Translations under genes and position numbers: made by a program
Notes under the pieces: generated by a model
Told to the model about the DNA's origin: nothing
What the model saw: the letters and a program-made list of their open reading frames with translations, nothing else
Databases searched by the model: none
NCBI RefSeq assembly: GCF_018873765.1
Contig: NC_057922.1
Span: 63,760,755 to 63,824,754 of the forward strand
From: Telopea speciosissima
Lineage: Eukaryota > Streptophyta > Magnoliopsida > Proteales > Proteaceae
Reading direction: 5' to 3'
Length of the DNA: 64,000 nucleotides
Shown: in pieces, positions 1 through 11,600 of the stretch
Numbering within the stretch: position 1 is the stretch's first letter
Layout: every line of letters begins with the position of its first letter

Positions 1-116
1 GCTTAGTATTGTTTTTTGATGACTTGATGTGGCTTAATGTTGATTTTTGATGACTTGATGTGGCTTAATGTTGATTTTTGATGACTTGATGTGGCTTAAT
101 GTTGATTTTGATGATA
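1..116. repeat. Tandem repeat, 31 bp period
   Basis: The phrase gatgacttgatgtggc recurs at about 18, 49 and 80 with a spacing of exactly 31 bp. The window edge cuts the array, so copy number is at least three. No coding potential is seen. Confidence 0.85.
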
Positions 117-176
117 TTAGGTATATATTGTAACATACTAAATATTGTTAGAAAAAGAGTGGGAAATAAAAAATAA

Positions 177-268
177 AACTTGGGCGTCTTGGTCACCTAG
201 ACAACGCCTAGGTGGGCGCCTTGTCGCCTAAGCGCTTAGGCACCCCTCCACCGCCTTCACAACTATGG
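177..268. mobile_element. Fragment of a cgcc-rich hAT-like MITE
   Basis: The stretch is built of cctaggcg/cgcctagg-type words and ends in acaactatgg, the same end as the complete element at 8109-8254. Only one terminus is recognisable, so it is either truncated or diverged at its left side. Confidence 0.45.
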
Positions 269-449
269 CTGCGCTCTGTTTCTGGCAGTACTTGCAGCCC
301 TCAAAGTGTGAGTTCAAGTGTCTCCTCAGATTTAAGTCTTCGGGTCTGAAATTCCGTATACTAATTCTTCCCCGGGGTGACCATAACTGGTTAGTTTAAG
401 ATCAAAGAATCTCTCTGTTTCAAGATTCAAATAGATTCCACAATTCTAA

Positions 450-616
450 AAAAAGGCGTACACAGTACACGAGGCTCCCGCCACTGCAGGGTCTGGGAGG
501 GTCATAATGTATGCAGCCTTACCCCTGCTTTCGCAGAGAGGTTGTTTCCAGACTCGAACCCATGACCACTTGGTCACAATGGAGCAACCTTTACCGTTGC
601 ACCAAGGCCCATCCTC
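450..616 (-). mobile_element. Au-type SINE with 17 bp target-site duplication
   Basis: Read on the minus strand it starts like a tRNA gene: a GGGCCTTGGTGCAACGGT leader with an A box, a GGTTCGAGTCT B box near 550-560, then a unique body ending in GTACGCC and a T-run. This matches the Au family of plant SINEs as I know it. Direct repeats flank it (agattccacaattctaa at 433-449, agatttcgcaattctaa at 617-633, 15/17 identical), so the copy is full length and was inserted by target-primed reverse transcription. It is not a tRNA gene: there is no cloverleaf beyond the promoter boxes. Confidence 0.85.
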
Positions 617-633
617 AGATTTCGCAATTCTAA

Positions 634-1465
634 TTTCATTATTTCTTATATTAATTTCTCGTTGTTGGTTTGAGCTTCTGTTGATTGGCAATCAGAGAAC
701 AGTGGGTTAGCAACTTAAATCTGGAATTTCATGGAGAATGGATGTAAGGTTTGATCTCTGGATCAAATTGAAGAGGTCTGGTTCTATTGTGTTTCCTGGT
801 TTTCCATCCCGAGTCCAGACTATCCAAAGCTTGAATTAAAAAGTTTCTATTTAACATATAACGACCAATTCTTGTCAGTAGCTTTAGAGTCCCTCTTTTC
901 TGAGTTCTTTTCTGAATTGTCCCAACTCTGAGTTTATAATTTAGAAAGGTTCTTCTTTCCATAGTTAATTATCCTTCCTCGCCAGATTCTGTTTTACTCT
1001 TCTGAAGAGGGTCCAGAATTGTTCAAAATTTACAGATTTGGTATTGTTTTGTTTTGTTTGGAATTTATTAGTTTACACGGGCTCTACACGACCTAATTAG
1101 GTTTTTGAAACCCTAGGTTGCACCAACTTGTGGCAAGTTTAGCCATACATTTGAAGATAAGTAATGTAGAAGAGGTTCAATTAAGAACCACTCTACAGTA
1201 GGATCGTTAATAGTTGCAGCAGATCATCAATAATGGAAGCAAATCAGATTCAGGAGGCAAACACCAAAATAGAAGGTAACAAATACTAGGCAAATCAGCG
1301 GTGAGAATGGGCTCTAAGGTTGATCGAGTGGAGTAGGCAATGAGGAGAATATTTGCTGAAAGTTTGGTTCAGTTCTGGTGGACAGAAGGGGAGATATGAG
1401 TTGGGGATGAAAATATAAGGTTGGTGCTGTAAAACAATCCAGCCAATAGAATAAGTAATGCAGCA
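634..1465. other. Intergenic, no recognisable gene
   Basis: AT-rich sequence with only short ORFs that look like chance. The end of the stretch (about 1290-1465) leads into the R1 repeat. Confidence 0.5.
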
Positions 1466-1467
1466 TC

Positions 1468-2089
1468 GACCTCGAACCAAGGAAACCAGCGGGAGATCGA
1501 TTGCAGCCAAGATCAACACTAAGGAATAAATTAAATAACTAAAAATCTCTTTCTTTTTATTGTTTTTTTCTATTACACATGAATGGAGAACATAAAGGAT
1601 AAGAAGAGAAGGGGGTAGGGGGATGGCTCTCTCAGCCTAGGTATCTCACCCACAGCTATCCCTGCTTTTGAAACATGGAGTTTCTCCCATAACCGATGGC
1701 AACAAGACCTGAAAATTCTTTTCTCCAAATCTGACTTTCATAAAATCTGATGCCTTTTAATAGGCAGGCTTACAATAGAACTTCCAAAAATAAAACTAAA
1801 CTAAAATAGAAACTCAATAAATTAGAAACTGCTAAATCCAAGAGAAATTAACTAAATCTACTTGGCTTTATAATTCAGCCACAAAATAGAAACTAATAAA
1901 ATAGAAACTTAAGCTTACTTTCTAAATCTGAAATTAGAAACTAAATTAAACTTCTAAATCTCCACACAGACAAAATTGACTATTCTAAAACAGTCTTCAT
2001 GCAATCTAGTCTTGGGCCCCACAGGATCTTCTAATAATACTCCACCAAGGCAAAGTAAGCGGCTGACACTGTTCACGTGAACAGTATCA
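1468..2089 (-). repeat. R1 repeat, copy 1 (LTR-like)
   Basis: It begins cgacctcgaac and contains the blocks ctcacccacagctatcc and tttctcccataaccgatgg, shared with the next copy, with 11.6-12.4 kb and with about 39.4 kb (opposite orientation). It ends near the palindrome ACTGTTCACGTGAACAGT (2068-2085). It has no ORF of note. Size, lack of coding and several dispersed copies fit a solo LTR or a TRIM-like element, but I could not identify a primer site or target-site duplication. Confidence 0.6.
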
Positions 2090-2720
2090 CGACCTCGAAC
2101 TAGAGAAACCAGCGGGAGATCGATTGCAGTAGGATCGATACAATGAAAAGAAGAAATTAAAACTGCAACTCTTTGTTTTTTTATTCCTACTTTTCGGTTA
2201 CATATGATAAAGAACATAAAAAGGATAAGAAGAAGAAGAAAAGGATATAGAAGAGAAGGGGGGTAGGGGAATGGGCTTCTCACCCTGGGTCTCTCACCCA
2301 CAGCTATCCCAGCTGTTGAAACATGGAATTTCTCCCATAACCGATGGCAAGCTTGGCCACAAATTCTATTCTCCAATTCTGTTTTTTTATTATAATGTGA
2401 TGCCTATTAAGTATTAATAGCTTAGGCAAGCTTACAATAAAATAGAAACTTTCCAAAATAGAAACTAATCTAAAATAGAAAGTAACCAAACTTAAACTAC
2501 TTGGCTTTATAATTCAGCCACATGCAAATAAATTAGAAACTAATAATTATAGAAACTAAGTCTAATTAAAAATAGAAACTTAAGCCTACTTTCTAAATCT
2601 AAAATAGAAGCTAAACTAAACTAAATAAGAAACTAAAATAGGAGAATATGCACCCAAATTACTGTTCTCGTGAACAATGTCGCATGAACAGTAACCCGTG
2701 TTACTGTTCACGTGAACAGT
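2090..2720 (-). repeat. R1 repeat, copy 2 (LTR-like)
   Basis: Directly follows copy 1 with an offset of 622 bp, and repeats the same order of blocks: cgacctcgaac, the purine-rich run, ctcacccacagctatcc, and a second ACTGTTCACGTGAACAGT at 2703-2720. The two copies differ by many substitutions and small indels, so the tandem arrangement is old. Confidence 0.6.
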
Positions 2721-4119
2721 ATTTTCTGACTTTTATTTTTGTCTTCTTCTTTAAGCTCGGATTTGCATCAATAAGCCAAAACTGGGATCGAGTGGGGTGG
2801 TTAGTGGTCCGGATCTATGCTCCAAAACCCAGCAGATTTTGATGGAGGAATATGGAGATATGCACTGCAGTCTTGAAGTTGCAGCAGGAACTGGGGGCAG
2901 AACTGAATCCGCAAGCTGTGAATAACCTCCTTATACTGATCAGCAACAGCCATGGTATGAGATCTCGCCAAGATCTCGATAATATCTCGGTTTTTTGGAT
3001 TACCGAGACAAGATGCCTAGCGAAATAAAAAAATGTCATTATCTCGGCCGAGTCTCATTTCGACCGAGATATCACCTAACCCCCAACAGAACTCGATCGA
3101 GAGATCTCGACTATCTCAGTAGTTTCGGTGAGTATTTCTCTGGTTTGCCAAATTTAACTCAAAACTTCATCTTTCTTCTCAATTTTTGACGGAAAATCAC
3201 CGCATAACTTCAACAAACACGTGGAAACGTTGATCTACATCAAGAATCTTAAGATTTGAAGAGGATTTGCACATTTCAAGTCTAAGGTAACACTTTTCCC
3301 TAAATCTCTTTTTTCCCAAAAATATGTTCAAATCTTGGTGGTTGTGTGTCAATTTAATATATGTCACACAACTTTGGCCGATCTATGACTTCATGGAGTC
3401 CGATTTATTTTTCTGTTATTAATTTTTTTTAACTTCCTGAAAAAAAAATGAATTTCTTGCAAAAAGAAATTGAAAAAATAGGGTCAATAGTAATTGCACG
3501 GAAGTGATTTTTATGTATGTTGGACACTGTTGGATGCTCTACGGCCTCACAGAGTCACTTTTTTTTTAAACCCATAAATCTATATTACTCTATTTTTCAG
3601 AATTTATAAAATATTATAAAAAAATTCAAAAAATATCAAATATTAAGGGAAAAACCTGTTTTGTTGGAAAATTATTTACAACATATGTACTATATGTCAA
3701 AATTAAAATGGTGTCAAATGCATCATTCCATTATAATGTTTTATACTATAAGGTATAATTATTTTTAACAGAAATTCTAAATTTTATTCTAAATTAAGAA
3801 ATAAATACTAGAGTTAGGGGAAAAATATGATTTAGCTATTTGATTATTTTAGCAGCTTGACATTATGTTTAATAGTTAGTAATACAATACTTTAAGTCTT
3901 TAATACATTACTTTTTTTATGTAATAGTGTAAAAAGTCAGAGATTTGCTATACAATGGCTGACTATGGTGAGATAGCATGGCTACATGGAGACCCAATGC
4001 CGGCAGATAAAAAGAAATCCAAGTGTCGATATTATGGGGAAGTTGCTTAATTCTAGAGCATTTAGCGGGTGGGTACAAGGATGTGGCCAAATGCACACAA
4101 GTTCCTTATGAGGTGAAGC

Positions 4120-5437
4120 TATAGTTAGTAAGTTCGGGTACGGCAATAATACGGGAACGAATACATACGACAATTAATCGACCCACACGGCAATAGTTCA
4201 TTTTCAAAAATTCGGCGCAATAAAATGTGTACGGCAATGATACGGTACGTGTTTAATATATGTTTTAATACGGTTGCTCTGAAATAGTACGGGAGCAAAA
4301 ATATGGGTATCCAAATAAATAAAAAAATCTTGAAAGTTTCTTTAAAAGCTGCAATAATTCATTTTATTGATACCTATTCATTAAGAATAACACTCAACTG
4401 GCCACCAAAACTATTAAACAATTGCACCACCCAACCATTTATAATCAATAAAATAAGAAAACATTAACATAGAATTTTATTACCCTAATAGAATACAGAA
4501 ACATACCAATTTGGATATAGACTTAGGAGGATCAAGGGATTACTTTTCTTACAAGCTTTGTTATCATTGCTCCCTAGACCCTAACTGTAAAATCCTTTTC
4601 TTGAGATCCAAAGGACTATAGATTTAATTTGTGAAGCCAGTGGAGGGCCACCATGACTTTGATCCCATATGGACCATTACATACCAAGACATTGCTTCAT
4701 CACAATATAAGTTAAAAAATGAATTCACGTCTTTATGGACTCTAACTATTTGTAACTGTTCAAAAATATAAAGAGAACCCAGGGCTTTATTTAGAACAAC
4801 TACGTGCAAAACACAAAGAACTCTCTGAGAAAGTTGAGCAGCGGAAGCGGTTGAAAACAAATGGGAGAAAGTTGAGCAATGGAAGCGATTGAAGACAAAT
4901 AGGGTCCGTGCTAATTCCAAACTAAAAAGGTCATAAGCAACAAAGCAAAAGAAAAAAAGAAGAAGAAGAAAGGAATTACCCTGCACCATGAATCGAAAAC
5001 AATTAACACAAATAAATAAATAAATAAAACCCTAGTTTGTGAAGAACTACAGATCTATATAAATCTAATCAACACAAACAGAGAGAGAGAGAGAGAAAGA
5101 AAGAAAGATTAAAGACACCTGGAATTGATGGGTATGAACTAGAACCAGAGTGCTTGAGAGTAGATGGTTTGCTAGAAGCCTAGAACGAGAGTCTTCAGGT
5201 GTTGGGGGTTTTCTCACCGGTTTTTGGGTTTTTAGGTTTTAGGTTTTAGTTTTTCATTTTGTTTAATTAAATTAAAACACATAAATATGTATTAATATGG
5301 CAATTAATACAACACTTAATACGGCTGTTCTTAAGAGTCGCGTACAAAATTAAGCTACCTCATAGAATACGGTAAGAGTCGGGTTATTGAATTATACGAT
5401 CGGATACGACAATTAATACGCGAACTTACTAACTATG
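4120..5437. mobile_element. Non-autonomous TIR element nested in the hAT gene
   Basis: The ends are inverted repeats: tatagttagtaagttcg at the left and its complement (cgaacttactaactatg) at the right. Flanking 8 bp are ggtgaagc (4112-4119) and ggtgcaac (5438-5445), a 6/8 match, which suits a decayed hAT-type 8 bp target duplication. Removing the insert brings the transposase reading VPYEV next to QQAISRHLR, as expected for a hAT N-terminal region. There is no transposase inside; the element carries AT-rich filler with repeated tacggcaat-like words near both ends. Confidence 0.8.
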
Positions 5438-7230
5438 GGTGCAACAGGCCATATCAAGGCACTTAAGAGGACGAAGATTAATGAAGTTTGAAAGGGAACG
5501 GCAACAGCGAGAGTTTGATGAGGCATTGTTAGAGAGAGTAGTAGTAGAGGTCGATGCAAACGACTCTGATAGTGATTATAAGCCTCCTCGGGATTTCCAG
5601 TCACAGACTGAGTGGAGACAGTACCAGCAAACTATAGCACCTAGTCGACAATCTTCCTATTTTGAAAATATAAAGTCATATGAGCGCGCGAGAGGAGCTA
5701 GTGGATCTAGCTCAGCTGCATCAGACAGTACAAGGAAGTAAGAGAAGGAAAAAGCATAGACATGGAGAGGGGGAGATTCCCCTTCTTTGTAGGAGAGCAC
5801 AGAGTGAGGGGACCCCCACGGCCCCCACACCGACCACGAGCACCTTCCCCAGATCCCATTCTTCATCAGGATCCCATCATATACAGGCAACAAGTTGCAT
5901 ATTAGCCAACCATCCCGCAAATGTTTGATACTAACCAAGATGCAGCACGGGATGCCATTAGCAAGTTTGTTTTCTATAATAGCATCCCACCTAATGTAGC
6001 TCAGGGAACATACTATCATGCACTCCTCAACGTTGCAGGGAAGGTTGACCCAGGAATGAAGGGGACCACACCATATGAATTGATGAATGTCTTCTTACCA
6101 AAGGAGAAGGAGGAGTTGGAAGACTATTGACACATTAAAGCCAAGGTGGGAGACATATGGAGTTACCATTATAGCTGATGGTTAGACTGGACCTACTAGA
6201 CAGTTCATCATCAACTTCATGATCAGCTGTAATGGTAAGACAATCTTCTTGAAGTCTTTGGATGCATCAAAGGACATAAAGGATGCTACATTTTTGTACA
6301 ATGAACTGAAGAAAGTTATGGAGGTGGTAAGGCCAAAGAACATTATCCAAATTGTGACAGATAACGGTTCTAACTTCAAAAAGGCTGGAGAGAAGTTGAT
6401 GAATAAGAAAAGCAAGAGGATCTACCTCTTTTGGACACCATGTGCTGCATATTCCATTGACCTAATGCTGAAGGACATGGGGAAGAAAACTTTGGTAGCA
6501 AGTACGGTCAAGAGGGCAAGACAAATGACCACTTTTTTACATAACCATGACTATGCATTACAAATGTTGAGGGAGAAATGCAATGGTGATTTGGTGAGAC
6601 TTAGTCTTACTTGATTTGCCACCAACTACGTTGCATTGAAGAACTTTCAGATGAAGGTTGTTGGTCTGAGGTCTATGTTTGCCAGTGAACAGTGATTTGG
6701 TTGGAGGGGGTCGAATACTGATGAAGGGAGGGCAGCACAAGAGACCATCGCAAGTGACCAATTCTGGCGTAACTTGAATAAAGTGGTTGCTATATTAGAG
6801 CCAGTAGTAAGGGTGCTAAGGATTGTGGATACAGAGAAGAAACCTACCTTGGCCCACATTTATGCTGCCCTTTAGAAGATGAAGGAATTCGTAAGAGCTG
6901 CGATACCCCGGAGTGCGAAGGCATACATTAAGATCATTGATGATCGATGGGAAAAGCACTTGAGTCATCCATTGCATAAAGGTGGTGAGTTCAACATACT
7001 TTACACTTTACAGTCATATTTACATTTACATTCACAAAAGCACTAACAAGTTATATATGTCATTACCAACATACTATCTCAATCCCAAATATAAGTACAA
7101 GCATAATCTTGGACTTGAATCAAAGCTACTTGTAGCAGTTTGAAAATGTCATTGAGAAGTTGGGGCCAAATGCAACGATACAGGCTGACGTAAATAATGA
7201 GGTAAGAGTGTGAGAATTGGTAGTAAGCGA

Positions 7231-7728
7231 AGAAATGTATTTAGTAGTTCCTTTATTGTACTGTGTACTAATTACTAAATGGTAAATATTTGGCATGTTT
7301 GAACTTTAAAACCAAAACAGATCCAACACTTCAGAGATGCTTCCATGAGTTTCAGTCGGGAAGCTACAGTGGAAGGTTGACAAAAGTCATACCCAGGTAG
7401 GTCCACTACTGCCTACTGGCATTACATTTATAAATTATATTTTTTTCATATACCTATACTTATTCCTAATAATTTAAGCAAAGGAATGTATTTAGTAGTT
7501 ACTTTATTGTACTGTGTACTAATGACTAAATAGTAAATACTAATTCAAGGCACGTTTGAACTTTGAAACCAAAACAGATCCAACACTTCAGAGATGCTTC
7601 CATGAGTTTCAGTCGAAAAGCTGCAGTGTAAGATAGACAAAAGTCAAAGCCAGGTAGGTCCACTACTGCCTACTGGCATTACATTTATAAATTATATTTT
7701 TTTCATATACCTATACTTATTCCTAATA
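7231..7728 (+). repeat. 251 bp tandem duplication of an exon plus intron in the hAT gene
   Basis: Units 7231-7481 and 7482-7728 are nearly identical. Each contains the small exon encoding IQHFRDASMSFSR and the following intron with the phrase cctactggcattacattt. The second copy shows a few substitutions, including a stop in the exon frame. Confidence 0.85.
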
Positions 7729-8108
7729 ATGTATATTTGTAATGCAGTCGACTGTTGGGTGCTAAATGGCTCAAGTGCACCTAGCCTAAGAAAGATAGCA
7801 ATCAAAGTGCTCTCACAGACTTATTCATACTCCGGATGCGAGTGCAACTGGAATACATTTTCACTAATACACACCAAGAGGCAAAACCAATTGGGCCACA
7901 AACGACTGGAGCAGCTGGTGTATGTGCACTATAATATGAGACTAAGGATGAAGCACATGCGTGAAGAAATGGAAGAGAATTCTAAAGAATTTACTATTTA
8001 GTAGACAAAAGCCAGACCCATGCCTGGCACTTGGTCTAACCTAATGAGAATGCAAGAAATGGAATCTTTGCCACACCCAAGTTGTATCCCTTCAAGGGTG
8101 GATGGCAG

Positions 8109-8254
8109 CCATAGTTGTCAAGGCGTCACCTAGGCGTCCAGGCGCCTTTGTCACGCCTTGATTTCTGGTGTCACCTAGGCGACGCCTTGTTGCCTTGTTG
8201 GTGTCGCCTTGGCTTTTAACCCCCTCGATCGCCTAGGCGCCTTGACAACTATGG
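8109..8254. mobile_element. 146 bp MITE, hAT-like
   Basis: Perfect terminal inverted repeats ccatagttgtcaaggcg and cgccttgacaactatgg enclose cctaggcg-rich DNA with no ORF. Flanking bases give at best a weak 8 bp duplication. It sits between the end of the hAT gene and the 3' end of the first copia element. Confidence 0.8.
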
Positions 8255-8269
8255 TGAACGCAGAAAATT

Positions 8270-9882
8270 TTATTTAGGGGGTAGAAGCACCAAGTATTTA
8301 CACATGCCCAACTTGCACACAATTGGATGAAAAATCTTACTACTTAGACCCTTAGTAAAGACATCAGCTAATTGATCCCCATACTTAACAAAAGGAACAC
8401 AGACAAGACCATGATCCAACTTTTCCTTAATGAAGTGGCGAACAATCTCCACATGCTTCGTCCTATCATGATGAACCGGATTATGCGCAATACTAATGGT
8501 GGATTTACTATCACAGTATAGCATCATCGAAAGGGTAACAAGAACACCCAAGTTCTTCAGAAAACTCTGGAGCCACAATAAGTCACAAATACCATGGGCC
8601 ATAGCCCGAAACTCCGCTCAGCACTAGGCCGGGCAACCACAACTTGTATCTTGCTTCTCCAGGTAACCAAATTTCCACCCACAAATGTACCATAGCCAGT
8701 CGCAGATCGCCTGTCATCAAGAGAACCAGCCCAATCCGCGTCTCTGAAGGCCTCAACTTGAAAGTGATCATGGGGAGAGAAAAGGACCCTTTTCCTGGGG
8801 GCAGACATTAAGTAACATAAGATACGAAACACAGCCTCCAAGAGTGTGGAATATGGGTCATGTATATATTGGCTAACCAAAGTCACGGGTCACGACATAG
8901 GCAATGCTCGGCCAAGTATGGGAGAGATAAATTAACATCCCAACCAACCTCTAATTTTGGCCCCTATCAACAAGGTCACCATCCTTGCTCGAGAGATGAG
9001 CATTAGCTTCAATAGGAGTATCTGAAGGTCAGCATCCTAGCATCTCTGTCTCAGATAAGAGGTCAAATGTATACTTTTGTTGGGAGAAAAAAACAACTCT
9101 GGTGGAATGAGCAACTTCAATGCCAATAAAGTAGCGTAATTTGCCTAGATCTCTAATCTCGAATTCCCTTCCCAAGTAGGGTTTTAAACGAGATATTTCT
9201 TTTGTATCGTTACCAGTGACTACAATATCTCAACATATACTATAAGAATTGAAATCTTATCATTGGACTGCTTGATGAGCATTGTATGATCAGCGTTGCT
9301 TTGTATATAGCCAACGGACACTATAGCCTTATGAAATCTCCCAAACCAAGGGCGGGGGGACTGTTTCTGCCCATACAATGTGCGTTTCAATTTGTAAACT
9401 TTCCCATGAGTTTTCTGACATGAAAAACAGGGAGGAATCTTAATATACACCTCTTCCTCGAGCTCTCCATGAAGAAATGCGTTCTTGAAATCAGGTTGTT
9501 GTAGTTCCCATCCCAAGTTAGTTGCACATGAAAGGATGACTCGAATGGTGTTCATTTTGCCAACTGGGGCAAAAGTCTCCTGATAATCGATCCCATAGGT
9601 TTGGGTGAACCCTCTAGCTACAAGCTTGGCTTTGTAACGGTCCACTGTGCCATCCATTTTTTGCTTCACTGTGAAAACCCCCTTGCAACTCACAGTTTTT
9701 TTTAAGTAGAGGAAGACACACCAAGTCCCATGTGTCATTTTTTCCAAGTGTTTGCATCTCTTCGACATGGCTACTTTCCACCATGGATCTACAAGTGCCT
9801 CCTGCCAATCTGAGAAATAGAAACAGAGGACAAGAAAGACATAAAACCTGATAGGAAAGAGAGAGGGAACAGTACGAAACAA
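8270..9882 (-). pseudogene. Copia 1 reverse transcriptase and RNase H, frameshifted
   Basis: The RT part (9220-9882) has the copia landmarks [35 protein letters not shown] and LKRTLYGQKQSPRPWF. The catalytic YVDD is destroyed: TATGTTGA is followed directly by GATATTG, so one base is missing and the frame reads YVEIL then stop. The RNase H part (8270-8886) keeps [40 protein letters not shown] and the C-terminal DQLADVFTKGL, with a second frame break near 8590. Host function is unlikely. Confidence 0.85.
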
Positions 9883-9888
9883 CCTGAG

Positions 9889-10633
9889 CTATATGGTGTT
9901 GGGTACAATCCCCTTTCCTTTACGAACAACAATAGGTAAGTCAAGGGAAGGATCATTAGCACTAGAAGGAAAAAAATAATTACCAGACGGAGTTGATCCT
10001 GGATCAAAGGTTGGCGGTTGGCTAGGTATAGTAGGAGTAGTGGTGGTGTGTCTATTTTCTGTATATGAGACCAAACATAAACTCGCAAATTTGGTCGATC
10101 AGTGTCTCATGTATCAATGTCCCGTGTCTCCCCTGGACAGAAGGATCTGCTTGTTCAATGGATTGATCCGGCAGAGGCAAAGGACAATTGTCAATAAGGA
10201 AAACAAGCGGCACTTCTTCCCCAAGCGTAGCATCCACCCTCTGAAGAGTTGCCAAAGTGGAGTAATAGGCTGCAGACTCATGGAAAACCACATCCATAGT
10301 AACGAACACAAGGCAAGGAGGAGGATGGTAACACTAATATCCTTTTTGGGTTGTTGAGTAGCTAATAAAAATGCACCGGAGTCCCCTAGGATCGAGTTTA
10401 CCAGGAAGGAGATCATTCCTTGCGAAGCAAACACAACCAAAGACTTTGGGAGGGAACTATAAAGTAAGATGATCCTTAGAGCACATCAAGAGGAGATCGA
10501 AAATCCAAAACCCGTGTAAGCATCTGGTTAATAGGATGCGTAGCAATCAAAACCACCTCACTCCAATACTGAGAAGGAACATATATCTCAAACATAAGAG
10601 AACGAGCAACCTCCAAGAGACGACGGTTCTTGC
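9889..10633 (-). pseudogene. Copia 1 integrase C-terminal part and linker to RT
   Basis: Reading the minus strand, the segment after the 830 bp insertion resumes in the copia integrase region and continues with the low-conservation linker (a VFHESAAYYST phrase near 10270) towards reverse transcriptase. Frame changes are frequent, and only short ORFs remain at 10052-10309 and 10114-10440. Confidence 0.65.
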
Positions 10634-10641
10634 ATTCCGCC

Positions 10642-11471
10642 CATAGTTCGAGAACTCGCGAGATCTCGCAAGAACTCGACCGAGATCTCTTTTTTTGGGA
10701 GGTCGAGTCGAGTTGGTATACAAGTTCTCAAATTACATTTTCCCGGCCGAGATCTCGGGTCGACCCAGATCTCAACCCATCTACTTCTTTAAAAGTCATC
10801 TAACTCGACAGAACTCGATATTTCTCGATCGAGTTGTGTCCAAAAGCTATTTTATTCCCCATTTGAAGGTTGTGACTCATTTTACTTATGGATTTCAAGT
10901 TGTAACCTACGGGAGAGTTGATTCAACTACACATTTGAAGGATTCAGCTGCACATATGCTGATGACAACTCTTATATGCTTGTTGTGGAGCACTATATGC
11001 AACAGTGCAACAACACTACGTCATGGGAAGACTATGCGACACTACTGGGGACTGAATACTTGATTCAAACTCAGTTTATGTGATGATAGTTGTAACATTG
11101 TTAAATCGTTTGATGCATCACATTAACATTTATAATGCTTATTTAAGTTGTTTAGCTATTAATTGAATGTTTTGCTTGCTTTCTATTACTAAATTATGTG
11201 TAGAGTAGGGTATTTTAGTGCATCGTCGCCTACCAACTTAGGGTCCGAAGTAAAACTCCTATTTGGACTTTGTTTTTGCAAAATTTGATAATGTCATTGT
11301 GTTTAAATGGCCTAAAATAGGCTGAATACCAAATTTCAGACCCAAACTAGGTCTAAAACCCACCGAGTTGAGGTTTTGAGTTGAAAAAAATAAATGCACC
11401 AACTCGACCGAGATCTCGACTAGTTTTTCCCATGGTTGAGTTGGGGTCAAGTTCTGAGTTTTAGTACCTTG
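10642..11471. mobile_element. 830 bp DNA transposon with 8 bp target duplication
   Basis: The 8 bp attccgcc occurs immediately on both sides (10634-10641 and 11472-11479). Removing the insert restores the copia integrase word NGVAE followed by C-K-N-R across the site, so the boundaries are exact. The left end is catagttcgagaactcg with cgagatctcg words; the right end carries a diverged counterpart. It resembles the outer part of the 2953-8040 hAT element, so it is probably its non-autonomous relative. It has no complete ORF of interest. Confidence 0.8.
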
Positions 11472-11479
11472 ATTCCGCC

Positions 11480-11600
11480 ACACCATTCTGAGCAAGGGCG
11501 TCAACATAACTGGTTTGATGTATAATCGCCTATGCGGAAAGATATGATTGGAAAGGACCCTTAATGTAGATCGAAATATGAAGAAAAAAAAGACCAAACA
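11480..11600 (-). pseudogene. Copia 1 integrase fragment between two insertions
   Basis: About 120 bp of integrase sit between the 830 bp element and the R1 copy. The minus strand reads HQTSYVDALAQNGVAE, the copia integrase signature [18 protein letters not shown] in decayed form. Confidence 0.7.

Larger units (their letters stand above)
3955..8001 (+). pseudogene. hAT family transposase (BED / DUF659 / hAT-C), broken
   Basis: Transposase of the plant hAT superfamily, which would cut and paste DNA. The start at 3955 opens a BED-like zinc-finger segment (WLHGDPMPADKKKSKCRYYG) in which the second cysteine of CxxC has become Tyr, soon followed by a stop. After a 1.3 kb insertion the gene resumes at about 5439 (ISRHLRGRRLMKFERER). 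A DUF659 block lies at 6140-6610 with VTDNGSNFKKAG and FWTPCAAYSIDLML, and an in-frame TAG replaces Trp in the ADGWTG motif near 6184. The region continues to 6986, then small exons follow. The hAT dimerisation segment at 7744-8001 has NGSSAPSLRKIAIKVLSQT and a C-terminal RLEQLVYVHYNMRL. Stops and frame changes mean it cannot make an active protein. Confidence 0.8.
2953..8040 (+). mobile_element. Degenerate autonomous-type hAT transposon
   Basis: The span carries one broken hAT transposase gene (BED finger, DUF659 region, C-terminal dimerisation region). The likely left side starts with catggtatgagatctcg and cgagat-rich words, resembling the outer part of the 830 bp element at 10642-11471. 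The right end is not defined; the sequence after 8001 runs into the MITE at 8109. Boundaries are therefore approximate and the terminal repeats are inferred. Confidence 0.55.

Noticed and set aside
1..116. 31 bp repeats as a CRISPR array
   Set aside because: Units are contiguous without spacers, and the window is a plant nuclear genome.
5439..5741. 100-codon frame as an independent gene
   Set aside because: It continues the hAT transposase N-terminal region after the nested insertion.
10695..11063. 122-codon ORF in the 830 bp element
   Set aside because: No domain; it lies fully inside a non-autonomous transposon and includes terminal repeat DNA.
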